Shown: positions 38,086 to 48,270 of the stretch, piece by piece
Layout: each line of letters starts with the position of its first letter
Position numbering within the stretch: the stretch's first letter is position 1
DNA from: Bin55 sp965205965
Lineage (GTDB): Bacteria; Pseudomonadota; Gammaproteobacteria; Pseudomonadales; Azotimanducaceae
Direction of reading: 5' to 3'
Assembly (NCBI GenBank): GCA_965205965.1
Contig: CBDBHT010000008.1
Span: 248,001-312,000 of the forward strand
Length of the DNA: 64,000 nt
Program-made: the position numbers and the translations under genes
The notes under the pieces: model-generated
The model's database searches: none
The model's input: the letters and a program-made list of their open reading frames with translations, nothing else
What the model was told of the DNA's origin: nothing

Positions 38086-38784
38086 ATGGCACCAAATTCC
38101 ATATTGTTGATTGAGGACGAGCCGGACGTTCGCACGATGATTAAATTTTCGTTGGAACGCGTGGGATTTATCGTACATGAAGCCGACACTGCTGAGTCGG
38201 GGCTAGACAAGCTGAACGGTCGTCTTCCTGATTTGCTGATTATTGACTGGATGCTTCCAAGTATGAGCGGCCTCGATTTGATGCGTCGGCTGCGTCAGGA
38301 TAAACATACCGCTAAGATTCCAATGATTATGCTTACCGCACGTGGCGAGGAGTCGGCCAAGATTAAAAGCTTCGACTCCGGAGTAGATGACTATCTCACC
38401 AAACCATTCTCTCCCAAAGAATTAGTAGCTCGCATTAAAGCTTTGCTTAGACGTTCAGGTTATCCCGAGGACGGTCGCCTAGTCGTTCACGGTCTAGAAC
38501 TGGACAAGCTTGCTCACACCGTAGCGCATCAAGGAAACCCAATTCACCTTCGCCCAACCGAGTATCGTCTGCTCGAACTACTGATGCTCCAGCCGAACCG
38601 TGCGTTTTACCGTAACCAATTGCTTGACCATGTCTGGGGTCGGGACATCTACGTTGATGAACGAACTATTGACGTTCATATGCTTCGCTTACGCAAAGCA
38701 CTTGCGGTTCATGGAATCGATGGCGTGATCCAGACTGTTCGAGGTATCGGTTACAGACTTTCGTCGGATCAAGCGAGCGTGTGA
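38086..38784 (+). CDS. phoB: Phosphate regulon response regulator PhoB
   Basis: PhoB turns on phosphate-starvation genes when phosphorylated by PhoR. The 232 residues have a receiver domain with acidic pocket LIEDEPDVRT, the phosphorylated Asp in LLIIDWMLPSMSG (about 54) and the Lys in YLTKPFSPKEL, then an OmpR-type winged helix (LRPTEYRLLELLMLQPNRAF; DERTIDVHMLRLRKAL; VRGIGYRL). phoR follows directly. Confidence 0.96.
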   Translation: MAPNSILLIEDEPDVRTMIKFSLERVGFIVHEADTAESGLDKLNGRLPDLLIIDWMLPSMSGLDLMRRLRQDKHTAKIPMIMLTARGEESAKIKSFDSGVDDYLTKPFSPKELVARIKALLRRSGYPEDGRLVVHGLELDKLAHTVAHQGNPIHLRPTEYRLLELLMLQPNRAFYRNQLLDHVWGRDIYVDERTIDVHMLRLRKALAVHGIDGVIQTVRGIGYRLSSDQASV

Positions 38785-38806
38785 CATTATCCAAGCGAAG
38801 TATTTC

Positions 38807-40060
38807 TTGCTAGCAGTTGGCTGTGCGTCATTTTTGCTTACATGGTGGCTCTCTCAGAGCTTGAGCTGGGGTATCGTTTGCTGCATTTCATTATGGATCA
38901 TGTACTACGCTTATTTTGATCGTCAATTTATTGCTTGGGCAAAACACGCTGGTACCAAACCCCATATCAGCAATGGTCCGTGGGCTGAAATAGCGGCAAA
39001 CTTAAATCAAGTCATCAATATCCATCGCAATAGATCTAAGACCCTTGTTTCTTCACTTGTGCAGCTGCGCGACATCGCCAATGAACTCCCAGATGCGTGG
39101 GTTGCCATGCGCGCTCAGAGCGAAATAGAAACGTTTAATCGTGCTGCTAAAGAACTGCTAGGACTGATCTCGTCCGATCGCGGAAGACATCTCATCGCGT
39201 TAATAAGGGACCCTTCTCTCTCCCACATGATGCACAGCGATCATCCGTCGGACCCGATTGAAATCGTCTCACCGGTCAACGATCAGCAACGGCTTGAACT
39301 ACGTTGCTTCAACATCAGCAATAATCGCAAGATCGTAGTTGCACGAGATGTCACACAACTCAACCGGCTACTAACAATGCGTCAAGATTTCATCGCTAAC
39401 GTGTCGCACGAATTACGTACACCACTCACCATAATCATTGGCTATCTCGAAACAATAGCCTCTAGCGAGGTAGACGAGGCAACGATGCTAGACCTGGTGC
39501 AACGGTTAAACTCGCCTGCCCATCGGATGCACATTCTTGTTGATGACCTGCTTACGTTGACAAGACTCGAATCAGCACCGATGCCGCAACAAGATGCTCT
39601 TGATATGGCCCGAGCCTCGGAGCACATTCAAACCATTGTTGCTGAAATGCGCCATATTTCAAGTGGAATGCATGCAATAGCCATGGAACTTGATGAAGAC
39701 CTTGTAGTTGAAGCCGTCCCTTCCGAAATTCACAGTGTATTCTCAAATCTGATTTCCAACGCGGTCCGTTACAGTCCTAAGGGAGGAGAGATCGTCGTTC
39801 GATGGTTTCGAGCGAAGGACAGTGCTCGCTTTGAAGTTCAGGATCACGGAATCGGTATCGCACCCGAACACTTGACACGAATTACGGAACGTTTCTATCG
39901 AATAGACCTTGGAGGAGAACGTGTACGCGGTGGAACCGGACTGGGATTAGCCATAGTGAAGCATATCCTGCGACGACACCATTCACAGTTGTGTGTTGAG
40001 AGTAAATTGGGCGTAGGCAGCCTGTTCTGCTTTGATTTGCCACTTAAATTCGAATGTTAA
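38807..40060 (+). CDS. phoR: Phosphate regulon sensor kinase PhoR
   Basis: This membrane histidine kinase senses Pst/PhoU state and controls PhoB. Two N-terminal helices (about residues 3-40) come before a PAS-like region (residues ~75-175), the H box NVSHELRTPLTIIIGYLET (His about 200) and the ATPase boxes NAVRYSPKGGEIVVR, FEVQDHGIGIAPEHL and GGTGLGLAIVKHIL. No ATG fits; TTG 38807 is the most likely start, 22 bp after phoB. About 417 residues is normal. Two bases short of an ideal start context, the exact N-terminus remains open. Confidence 0.93.
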   Translation: MLAVGCASFLLTWWLSQSLSWGIVCCISLWIMYYAYFDRQFIAWAKHAGTKPHISNGPWAEIAANLNQVINIHRNRSKTLVSSLVQLRDIANELPDAWVAMRAQSEIETFNRAAKELLGLISSDRGRHLIALIRDPSLSHMMHSDHPSDPIEIVSPVNDQQRLELRCFNISNNRKIVVARDVTQLNRLLTMRQDFIANVSHELRTPLTIIIGYLETIASSEVDEATMLDLVQRLNSPAHRMHILVDDLLTLTRLESAPMPQQDALDMARASEHIQTIVAEMRHISSGMHAIAMELDEDLVVEAVPSEIHSVFSNLISNAVRYSPKGGEIVVRWFRAKDSARFEVQDHGIGIAPEHLTRITERFYRIDLGGERVRGGTGLGLAIVKHILRRHHSQLCVESKLGVGSLFCFDLPLKFEC

Positions 40061-40073
40061 GGAGTCATTGTTA

Positions 40074-41033
40074 ATGCTGAGACACATCCATCTCATAGGA
40101 TTGACTGTTGTGATATTGATCTCTACAGGTACCGTTGGTGAGGAAGCAATCCCCGAATACGTTCGTGTCAGTGGAGTATCCGGAAATCTATCAAGCATGG
40201 GGTCCGATACCTTAGCCAACTTGATGACTCTATGGACAGAGGCTTTTAAGAGGGAATATCCAAATGTAAACGTCGAAGTTCAGGCGCCAGGCTCGTCATC
40301 TGCGCCTCCGGCACTTACTGAGGGAGTATCGAATGTAGGACCGATGAGCCGAAAAATGAAAGATAAGGAAATCGAGTCATTCGAGACACGATTCGGATAC
40401 AAGCCTTTGGGCGTACGAGTCGCTATCGACGCCGTAGCAGTTTACGTACACAAAGATAATCCAATTGAATTCCTGGACCTTGAAATAGTTGACGCTATAT
40501 TCTCCGCAACAAGGAGATGCGGGTCACCTAAAACTGTACGAACATGGGGTGACATCGGTATGACGGGTTCTTGGGAACATCGTCCTATCCAACTTTATGG
40601 CAGAAATTCTGTATCGGGAACTTATGGTTATTTCAAACAAACAGCCCTATGCTCAGGGGATTTTAAAAATACCGTAAACGAGCAACCTGGTTCAGCATCT
40701 GTTGTTCAGTCAATTACGACCTCGCTCAATGGTATTGGATACTCCGGAGTGGGATACATTACTTCAGGAGTACGAGCAGTACCACTGGCAGAGACTCTAG
40801 GTGAACCTGCCATTCCTGTCACTAAGGAAGCGGCATCGGACGGCTCTTACCCGCTTTCACGTTATCTCTATATATACGTCAACAAAAGACCAGATACCGC
40901 ACTCGCGCCCCTCGAAAGAGAGTTCCTGAAACTAGTGCTATCGGTTCAAGGCCAAGAAGTTGTGGAAAAAGACGGCTATGTTGCACTCCCAGCAAAGGTC
41001 GTTCAGCGAGAGCTACGTCGCATTGAATCGTAG
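40074..41033 (+). CDS. pstS: Phosphate ABC transporter, periplasmic phosphate-binding protein
   Basis: PstS catches phosphate in the periplasm and hands it to PstCA. ATG 40074 follows aaggag at a good distance and starts a signal peptide (MLRHIHLIGLTVVILISTGT). Binding loops are SGVSGNLSSMGSDTLANLMT, EVQAPGSSSAPPALTEG and GRNSVSGTYGYFKQ. The form is the marine/Pseudomonas-like one. No lipobox Cys is seen, so it is probably soluble. It is followed by pstC after 42 bp. Confidence 0.92.
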   Translation: MLRHIHLIGLTVVILISTGTVGEEAIPEYVRVSGVSGNLSSMGSDTLANLMTLWTEAFKREYPNVNVEVQAPGSSSAPPALTEGVSNVGPMSRKMKDKEIESFETRFGYKPLGVRVAIDAVAVYVHKDNPIEFLDLEIVDAIFSATRRCGSPKTVRTWGDIGMTGSWEHRPIQLYGRNSVSGTYGYFKQTALCSGDFKNTVNEQPGSASVVQSITTSLNGIGYSGVGYITSGVRAVPLAETLGEPAIPVTKEAASDGSYPLSRYLYIYVNKRPDTALAPLEREFLKLVLSVQGQEVVEKDGYVALPAKVVQRELRRIES

Positions 41034-41075
41034 CTCTGGCCGATTACAACTGATATTAACTGAATGTTTTAATCC

Positions 41076-43268
41076 GTGTCTACTCGTTCACTGCCACCGT
41101 TACCGCAGCGCAGGCAGCTGGTAAATTCTTTCACAAAACACCTGGTTTTCATCGGTGGTGCCTCAGTGATTGGTGCCATCACGTTGTTGATGACTTATTT
41201 AATCTGGGTTGTAGTGCCAATTTTCAAGCCAGCATCTGTCGAGCTAGTAGAGACGGAACTCCAGCTGCCAAGTGATGTAATACGTGTTGAATCCAACGAC
41301 CGCTTTGACACGCTAGCGGTGATACGTTCATCAGGCGTTGTTGATTTCATTGACGCCCAATCGTTCGAAACAAAATCAACGGACAAAATCAGTCAAGTCC
41401 CCATACTTCAAATAGTAAACGTCTTTCCTACGGCAGATGTGTTCGCGGGCGTTAATAGTGACCAAGAGATGCTCTTTTTCCGACTTACTTACCTCGTGAG
41501 ATATATTGATGGCGTTCGAACACTCGTTAACCACGCAACGATGCTATTCGATGAAGTACCCGTGGAATTGCCTGATAACGTTTCGGATATTGACGTGTAT
41601 TGGGAATCCAAGAAGGTTCGAATCGCAATAAGATTGGATAACGGCAACATAGTGGTATCAGAATACCTCGACGTTGACGAATCGTTTGCACTTGAAGAAG
41701 AGCGATCCCTAACAATAGAAGGAAAATCAGGCTTAACTCGAATTCAATGGGGACCTCAAGGGCACCGGCTCTTCGATATAAATTTGGAATCTGGAACCTA
41801 CCGCTTATTGGATATACGTAGTATTAGAAGATACCACGTTGCATCAAGTCATCAGTTCGTATCTGAGGGGACGAAGCTAACGACATACACTCCATTGCTT
41901 GGGCGGTATTCACTTCTCGTTGCGGATGACGCCGGCGACGTGACACAGTGGGGTCTTCAAACGCAGGCGACCGGAGCAACGTTAACTCCAATACGAAAGT
42001 TCTCATTTGAATCGCCAATTACCATGCTGACGTCCGAACACCGCCGCAAAGGCTTCCTAGCGGTAGCTGATAATGGAGAAAGTCATGTGGCTCACACGAC
42101 ATCTGAAAAGGTCGTTGCTTCTTTTTTACTGAAACACGCCCCCCAGATCATCTCACTTTCGCCACGTGCGGACAAACTCGTTACCGTCGACAGCCTTGGC
42201 AACACCGAAATTTACAAGATAGATAATCCACACCCTGAAATTGCTTGGGGAACCATTTGGAACAAGGTGTGGTATGAAGGTTATGAAACATCTGTATTCA
42301 GTTGGCAAAGTTCTTCAGCTGATACCGCGTTCGAGCCGAAATTTTCATTAACGCCATTGCTATTCGGAACCCTGAAAGCCGCTTTCTATGCCATGCTTTT
42401 TGCCACGCCATTGGCAATCCTAGGTGCTATCTATACCGCAAACTTTATGGCACCTAGAATGAGACAATGGGTCAAACCGAGCATTGAAACCATGGCTGCG
42501 CTGCCTACGGTGGTACTTGGATTCCTAGCCGGGCTATGGCTTGCGCCAATCGTAGAAGCAAATTTAACGTCGGTTTTGCTATGCATCATCGTACTCCCAC
42601 TCAGCGTATTGGTTTTTGGATTCCTTTGGTCCCTACTTCCTTCTCGCATGGCGCGGGCATTCGACGGTTGGTTGGGCGCACTGAGTGTGCCGATACTCAT
42701 ATTGGCGGGTTACGTCACATTTTCGTTCGATGAGCTGCTCTCTGTATTGCTATTCGGTGGAGATGCACGGGCTTGGTTTTATCAAGTACTGGAACTGGAA
42801 TACGATCAACGCAACTCACTGATTATCGGGATCGCCATGGGACTTGCAGTAATTCCAACTATATTTTCTATTGCTGAGGATGCCCTATACGGCGTTCCGC
42901 AGCATTTGGTACACGGGTCGCTTGCTTTGGGTGCTACGCGCTGGCAAACACTTGTTCGTATCGTCCTACTTACAGCTAGTCCTGGGATATTTTCGGCAGT
43001 AATGATTGGTTTTGGGCGCGCAGCTGGAGAAACCATGATCGTACTAATGGCTACGGGTAACACACCAATTATGGATCTTAATATTTTCCAAGGCATGCGT
43101 ACGTTTGCCGCAAATATCGCCGTCGAAATGCCGGAATCCGAAGTCGATTCCACGCATTTCCGCATCCTTTTCCTCACGGCACTGGTACTCTTTGCGATCA
43201 CGCTAGCTTTTAACACTGTCGCAGAAGTAGTCCGACATAGACTGAGGTCGCGCTATGGGAACCTCTGA
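41076..43268 (+). CDS. pstC: Phosphate ABC transporter permease PstC, long form
   Basis: PstC is one half of the membrane channel. GTG 41076 is the only sensible start. The 730 residues are over twice the E. coli length: a first helix (about 25-50), then about 370 residues likely to lie in the periplasm with beta-strand-rich text, then the permease core with LLFGTLKAAFYAMLFATPLA, and the ABC-contact loop LVHGSLALGATRWQTLVRIV followed by GFGRAAGETMIVLMATGNTP. Long PstC proteins are known in Pseudomonas and relatives. The end overlaps pstA by 14 bp. Confidence 0.93.
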   Translation: MSTRSLPPLPQRRQLVNSFTKHLVFIGGASVIGAITLLMTYLIWVVVPIFKPASVELVETELQLPSDVIRVESNDRFDTLAVIRSSGVVDFIDAQSFETKSTDKISQVPILQIVNVFPTADVFAGVNSDQEMLFFRLTYLVRYIDGVRTLVNHATMLFDEVPVELPDNVSDIDVYWESKKVRIAIRLDNGNIVVSEYLDVDESFALEEERSLTIEGKSGLTRIQWGPQGHRLFDINLESGTYRLLDIRSIRRYHVASSHQFVSEGTKLTTYTPLLGRYSLLVADDAGDVTQWGLQTQATGATLTPIRKFSFESPITMLTSEHRRKGFLAVADNGESHVAHTTSEKVVASFLLKHAPQIISLSPRADKLVTVDSLGNTEIYKIDNPHPEIAWGTIWNKVWYEGYETSVFSWQSSSADTAFEPKFSLTPLLFGTLKAAFYAMLFATPLAILGAIYTANFMAPRMRQWVKPSIETMAALPTVVLGFLAGLWLAPIVEANLTSVLLCIIVLPLSVLVFGFLWSLLPSRMARAFDGWLGALSVPILILAGYVTFSFDELLSVLLFGGDARAWFYQVLELEYDQRNSLIIGIAMGLAVIPTIFSIAEDALYGVPQHLVHGSLALGATRWQTLVRIVLLTASPGIFSAVMIGFGRAAGETMIVLMATGNTPIMDLNIFQGMRTFAANIAVEMPESEVDSTHFRILFLTALVLFAITLAFNTVAEVVRHRLRSRYGNL

Positions 43269-44952
43269 TATCCCCGGCCGTATCGTATTGCACAAGCCAG
43301 AAGGACACTCCCTGCGCGCATGGGTACGTTCAGGATCACCATGGATTTGGCTAACCGCCACCGCTGTGGGCACCAGTATCGTTGCGGTTCTCGGTGTACT
43401 GATAATGATAGCACTCAAAGGATTGGTGCTTTTCTGGCCTGCTGATGTCATTGAACTTGACGTTCAAACTTCCATGGGATTTCAGAAAATCGTAGGCGAA
43501 ATCACTGAGCGTGAAACAATACCCCGAGCCCTTTTCCTAGAGGCATATCCAACTTATGCGGATGAAGTCGACTTAGCAGTCAAACGTATTCTAGTTAAAA
43601 CGGGGAACCGACGCGTCGCCTCTCCCGATTTTCGCTGGGTGTTCGAACACGATATCACATCACAAACGAAGCCTGAAGAAATATTTGTACTTGAAAGGGT
43701 TGAGTGGGGCGACGCATACGGTTTCGTGGAACAACTAACCGCCAATAGTGAAGAGATGAAGGCCTCATCTTCACCAGACCAGCTTCAAAAGAGTATTGAG
43801 CGCGCTGAGAATATTCGCAATCAAATCAAAGCATTGCAGATTTCTGAAATAAACAGCATCAACTATGACCTTGAGCAATTACGCCTTGAGCGAAGACGAC
43901 GCGAGCTTGACGGCAGATCCGACTTCTCCGACCTAGTGACCGCCGAAAAGAAACTACGCGAATCATACCAAGAGATAGAAAAAAGTATCCAAATATTCTC
44001 CGAGCAGCTTAATAGTGATGAAGTCGTCATTCGTATCGCCAACGGTACAAGTACCACGATCAAAGTGGGTACGATTCTACGAGCTTGGCAACCGAATGCA
44101 ATGTCATGGTGGGATAAGATAATGCACTATTTCAAGAGCGTCTGGTCATTCCTCTCCGCAGACCCTCGAGAAGCTAACACTGAGGGAGGAGTATTTCCCG
44201 CGCTCTTCGGAACGGTACTCATGGTACTGCTTATGTCTGTATTCGTAACGCCATTTGGAGTTATTGCTGCGGTATACCTACGCGAATATGCGAAACAAGG
44301 ACCCGTAGTTCAGATTGTCCGTATTGCCGTCAACAACCTCGCTGGTGTTCCATCAATTGTCTACGGGGTATTCGGTCTTGGATTTTTCGTCTACCTAGTC
44401 GGAGGCACACTAGACGACCTTTTCTACCCAGAAGCTAATCCTGCTCCAGTATTCGGTACTCCGGGATTGCTCTGGGCTTCTCTGACACTTGCACTCCTGA
44501 CGGTACCAGTAGTTATTGTTTCTACAGAAGAAGGCTTGACTCGCATACCCAAAGCCATCAAAGAAGGAAGTATGGCACTCGGTGCTACCAAAGCTGAAAC
44601 GCTTTTTAAGGTCATACTACCAATTGCCAGTCCTTCTATATTGACGGGAATGATTCTTGCGGTGGCAAGAGCCGCAGGCGAAGTGGCGCCCTTGATGCTT
44701 GTAGGTGTAGTGAAGTTGGCACCGTCGCTTCCGGTAGACGGCAATTTTCCGTACTTACATCTTGAGCGCAAATTTATGCATCTAGGGTTTCATATCTACG
44801 ACGTAGGTTTCCAAAGTCCTAATGTGGATGCGGCAAGACCTCTCGTGTTCGCCACGGCTTTACTGCTAGTTCTAATCATCGTCTTCTTGAATCTGGCCGC
44901 AATCACTTTGCGTAACCATTTAGAGCAACGCTTTAAAGGCATTATCAATTGA
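43255..44952 (+). CDS. pstA: Phosphate ABC transporter permease PstA, long form
   Basis: PstA is the second half of the channel. The 565 residues have a first helix (about 35-60), then ~260 extra residues that include a coiled coil (about 160-245), then the permease core (LFGTVLMVLLMSVFVTPFGV, the EAA-like loop IKEGSMALGATKAETLFKVI, ILAVARAAGEVAPLMLVGVV). The long insert matches the long PstC partner and is likely periplasmic. pstB starts 3 bp after the stop. Confidence 0.93.
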   Translation: MGTSDIPGRIVLHKPEGHSLRAWVRSGSPWIWLTATAVGTSIVAVLGVLIMIALKGLVLFWPADVIELDVQTSMGFQKIVGEITERETIPRALFLEAYPTYADEVDLAVKRILVKTGNRRVASPDFRWVFEHDITSQTKPEEIFVLERVEWGDAYGFVEQLTANSEEMKASSSPDQLQKSIERAENIRNQIKALQISEINSINYDLEQLRLERRRRELDGRSDFSDLVTAEKKLRESYQEIEKSIQIFSEQLNSDEVVIRIANGTSTTIKVGTILRAWQPNAMSWWDKIMHYFKSVWSFLSADPREANTEGGVFPALFGTVLMVLLMSVFVTPFGVIAAVYLREYAKQGPVVQIVRIAVNNLAGVPSIVYGVFGLGFFVYLVGGTLDDLFYPEANPAPVFGTPGLLWASLTLALLTVPVVIVSTEEGLTRIPKAIKEGSMALGATKAETLFKVILPIASPSILTGMILAVARAAGEVAPLMLVGVVKLAPSLPVDGNFPYLHLERKFMHLGFHIYDVGFQSPNVDAARPLVFATALLLVLIIVFLNLAAITLRNHLEQRFKGIIN

Positions 44953-44955
44953 CTT

Positions 44956-45819
44956 ATGACAACTGAAGGTGCCGAGCATTCGAAGCAGCTGAGCAAGTCT
45001 ATACCCATTATGTCCACGATTGGAGACATCCACGGTGACTCCGACCCTAATGACATGGCCGACGAAGATATCTGTATTGCGGTGGAGGACTTGTGCCTTG
45101 CCTACGGCGAGCAAGGTGCTCTGATCGATATAACCATGCGCATCCCACGACAAAAGGTAACGGCACTTATCGGACCGTCTGGCTGCGGCAAATCCACGTT
45201 ACTTCGTTGTTTCAACCGTATGAATGATCTCATAGATGAGGTTCAAGTCACGGGTCTAATTGAACTAAACGGCTTGGACATTCATAGTAAAGAGGTTGAC
45301 GTTGCTCAATTGCGCCGTAGAGTTGGGATGGTTTTTCAACGTCCGAATCCTTTCCCCAAGTCGATCTTTGAAAACGTTGCCTATGGTTTGAGGCTTAATA
45401 ACGACCTGTCCAAGTCAGAGATGGAAGATCGAGTGGAATGGGCACTGAAAAGTGCAGCAATATGGGATGAGGTCAATACTAGGCTCAAAAACTCGGCATT
45501 AGACCTGTCCGGTGGCCAACAACAAAGATTGGTTATTGCTCGTGCGATAGCCGTAAAACCGGATGTACTACTCCTAGACGAACCAGCATCTGCTTTAGAC
45601 CCAATTTCAACGTTAAAAATCGAAGAACTGATTGCCCAACTCAAACTGGAATATACGATCATCATCGTCACTCATAACATGCAACAAGCAGCCCGAGTAT
45701 CGGATTTCACAGGATTTATGTATTTAGGTGAATTGCTTGAATACAACAACACGACGATGATCTTCACCAATCCGTCCGAAAAACAAACTGAAGACTATAT
45801 TACTGGAAGGTACGGCTAA
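44956..45819 (+). CDS. pstB: Phosphate ABC transporter ATP-binding protein
   Basis: PstB powers uptake through PstCA. Walker A is IGPSGCGKSTLLRCFNRMND (about 71-90), Q loop MVFQRPNPFPKSI, signature LDLSGGQQQRLVIARAIAV, Walker B VLLLDEPASALDPIS and H-loop IVTHNMQQAARVSD. It starts at ATG 44956; a second ATG at 45010 could shorten the N-terminus, which is longer than usual. phoU follows after 33 bp. Confidence 0.96.
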   Translation: MTTEGAEHSKQLSKSIPIMSTIGDIHGDSDPNDMADEDICIAVEDLCLAYGEQGALIDITMRIPRQKVTALIGPSGCGKSTLLRCFNRMNDLIDEVQVTGLIELNGLDIHSKEVDVAQLRRRVGMVFQRPNPFPKSIFENVAYGLRLNNDLSKSEMEDRVEWALKSAAIWDEVNTRLKNSALDLSGGQQQRLVIARAIAVKPDVLLLDEPASALDPISTLKIEELIAQLKLEYTIIIVTHNMQQAARVSDFTGFMYLGELLEYNNTTMIFTNPSEKQTEDYITGRYG

Positions 45820-45852
45820 ACTTCATTACATAAGACTTAAGAGGCTTTATTA

Positions 45853-46530
45853 ATGGCACGACATATCTCCGAACAATATGATAGTGAATTGGATACTTTG
45901 CGTAGCCGTTTCATGACCATGGGAGGAATGGTAGAGCGTCAACTTCAATCGGCTATAAAAGCATATACGAATAAAGACAGTGCACTAGCACTGGAAGTAC
46001 GTTCTAACGAATCACAGATTAATGAAGGTGCCGTTACTTTGAGTGATGAAATAACTGCAATCATTGCTCGCCGACAACCAGCAGCGAGTGATTTACGATT
46101 GCTAGTAAGCGTAATGAAAAACACGAACGATTTAGAACGTGTAGGCGATGAGGCGAAGCGCATCGCAAAGCTTGCATTGTCGAACCAACCCCATGACATT
46201 CCCGCGAACATGTTGGGCGCAATCGTTCGAATGAACAGTCAAGTCTCATCCATGCTCAGCAAATCTCTAGATTCTTTCGTCCGCTTAGACTTGGAACGCG
46301 CGCGAGAAACAGTAGCTGAAGACAAGCAGATTGATTCTCAATATCACAATCTATTCATTGAATGCAGCGATGCGCTGTCTAAAGTCCCATCTAATGTTGA
46401 CCTGTTTTTATCTCTCATTTGGGTGGCCCGATCGTTAGAACGAATAGGAGACCACACAAAAAACATCGCAGAGAGTATTGTCTATCTTGTTGAAGGATAC
46501 CACTACAGAACCAATGAATCTCCGGTGTAG
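45853..46530 (+). CDS. phoU: Phosphate signalling protein PhoU
   Basis: PhoU damps Pho signalling through PhoR and PstB. The 225 residues are all helical and hold two copies of the metal-binding motif: MKNTNDLERVGDEAKRIAK (about 94-112) and ARSLERIGDHTKNIAESIVY (about 193-212). ATG 45853 follows aagaggct. It closes the pst operon, the normal place. Confidence 0.95.
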   Translation: MARHISEQYDSELDTLRSRFMTMGGMVERQLQSAIKAYTNKDSALALEVRSNESQINEGAVTLSDEITAIIARRQPAASDLRLLVSVMKNTNDLERVGDEAKRIAKLALSNQPHDIPANMLGAIVRMNSQVSSMLSKSLDSFVRLDLERARETVAEDKQIDSQYHNLFIECSDALSKVPSNVDLFLSLIWVARSLERIGDHTKNIAESIVYLVEGYHYRTNESPV

Positions 46531-46564
46531 CCCCGCACTGTAAGAGTAGAACTTACCACTTACT

Positions 46565-47344
46565 TCATACTAGCTCTGCATGGGCAAGATGGGCACCCCC
46601 ATCCATGATCAACGTTTCACCGGTGACGATATCAGCACCACACACAAAGTAAAGAATCCCTTCGGCAATCGTATCCGGAGTCGCACTCAACTTGAGAGGT
46701 GCAACCGATTCCGTACGCTCTTTGGTAACGCGATAGTTATCGGAGTTCAGACCTCGTTCCAGACAACCACCTTGAACAAACCCGGGGCAAATGCAATTCA
46801 CACGTATCTCTGGACCTAACACACGAGCTAGTGAAAGTGTCATAGTAATCAGTGCACCCTTTGACGCAGCGTAAGCAATCGATCCACCTACACCCGTTAT
46901 TCCAGCGACTGAAGCAACATTGACGACACTTCCCCTCCCTCCCATTTTCATTGCTTCAACAACCGCTCTGATCATCTGATACGGACCGACGGTGTTTACA
47001 GCATAAATATCGATAAAGTCTTGCTTGCTTAATCCTTCTAAGTTCTGATGAGGATTGCATTTGGTGGTTCCCGCATTGTTAATCAACGCATCCAGCCGAC
47101 CCCATTTGTCAAGGGCTGTATTGACCATCGCTCGACATTCGTCATCATCCACAACATTTGCTTTCACAACCAACGTTTCCACACCATAGGCCTCGCAAGC
47201 CTGTTGTGTGTGCCGAGCACCTTCCTCGTTACGTGAATAGTTGATCACTACATGGCTTCCCTTCTCTGCTAGTTGTCGAGCACATGTGGCGCCAATACCC
47301 GACGATGCACCGGTGATAATCGCTACTCCGTTTTGCATATCCAT
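46565..47344 (-). CDS. SDR-family NAD(P)-dependent oxidoreductase
   Basis: This short-chain dehydrogenase/reductase has the cofactor motif ITGASSGIGATCARQLAEKG (about 8-27), NNAG (about 90), the Ser in VVNVASVAGITG and the catalytic YAASKGALI. It is closest in look to FabG-like 3-oxoacyl reductases, but no fatty-acid genes are near, so the substrate is unknown. ATG 47344 is preceded by aaggaag at a good distance. It runs leftward, convergent with phoU. Confidence 0.88.
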   Translation of the reverse strand: MDMQNGVAIITGASSGIGATCARQLAEKGSHVVINYSRNEEGARHTQQACEAYGVETLVVKANVVDDDECRAMVNTALDKWGRLDALINNAGTTKCNPHQNLEGLSKQDFIDIYAVNTVGPYQMIRAVVEAMKMGGRGSVVNVASVAGITGVGGSIAYAASKGALITMTLSLARVLGPEIRVNCICPGFVQGGCLERGLNSDNYRVTKERTESVAPLKLSATPDTIAEGILYFVCGADIVTGETLIMDGGAHLAHAELV

Positions 47345-47629
47345 ATCTAGCACTTCCTTCCATTGCTTGATGCAGCGGAAATAGGATCAAGTTCCAATAG
47401 TAATGATTCCGCACGAGATATTATGAGCGATACATAATAAACGTGTATCAAATTCCTCACTCCAGAAGGCGGAACCAGCACTATAACTGAGAGCTGCAAG
47501 AACCCTGTTTTCCGTATTTGAAACAAGGAATTTCAACTTGAAACGCTTATGTCTCGTGTAGTGGTATTATCGGCTAGCCAGACTGAGATCAGCGGTGAGA
47601 GAAGAAGGCGGTGCCCCTTGGGACCGCTC
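47345..47629. other. Gap upstream of the SDR gene
   Basis: Holds the promoter side of the SDR gene and then the edge of an IS630 remnant. No gene is seen. Confidence 0.4.
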
Positions 47630-48270
47630 TAGTAGGCCATCACTTTTGTATTGATGGGTAAAGTGATTTCAGTTTGATCCGTGCGTCGGCGGTCGTGAAC
47701 CGCCAGTCCACTCGCACGGCTTCGCGGTTCCTTCGCTCCTGCCAAGCATCGACTTCACGGCGTAGGGTTTCGCGGTCGGGCAGACGACGGTTCAGGCATT
47801 GGCCGACCATCGCACCGATCTCAATCTCGGCCATGTTCAGCCAGCTGCCGTGCTTGGGCGTATAGTGGATCTCAAGCCGCCATGGCGCACGCAAACTGCG
47901 CATCCGACTTCGGGGGAATGCACCAGCATTGCTTCAACCACGGTTTAAGGTTGTTTTTTTTAGCGTACGACGAACCGTCTCCCGACTCACGCCATCCACG
48001 ATCTCGCACTCCACCAAAACGATCCGCGAGCAAGCGCAACGACCACCGCGCGTATCCCTCCGGGGGATCGCCGCAGGCGATCGCCACCAGCCGAGCTTCC
48101 GCCTCCCCATCCAGAAAACCTTCGCCCGCCGGTTCAACTGCTCCTTCCGGTTCAGCGCCGCCTCCAGTCCCTCCTCCACACAACGCCGACGCACTCGCAC
48201 CACCGTCGATACCCCAATGCCCAGGGCCTCCGCAATCTCAGCGTCCGTCCGTCCGCCATCCTCCCGACAT
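47630..48270 (-). pseudogene. IS630-family transposase remnant, internally deleted
   Basis: Leftward from 48270: DGGRTDAEIAEALGIGVSTV and VRRRCVEEGLEAALNRKEQL (helix-turn-helix part), then pieces in shifting frames (LDGEAEARLVAIACGDPPEG, VRRTLKK, LKPWLKQCWCIPPKSDAQFA). There is then a jump to LEIHYTPKHGSWLNMAEIEI and the end LKSLYPSIQK. About 120 residues with the first two Asp residues are missing. The right-side terminal text ctagtaggccatcacttttg (47629) matches the fragments at 9493 and 51164. Its start is fused in frame to an IS1380 transposase. Confidence 0.82.
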
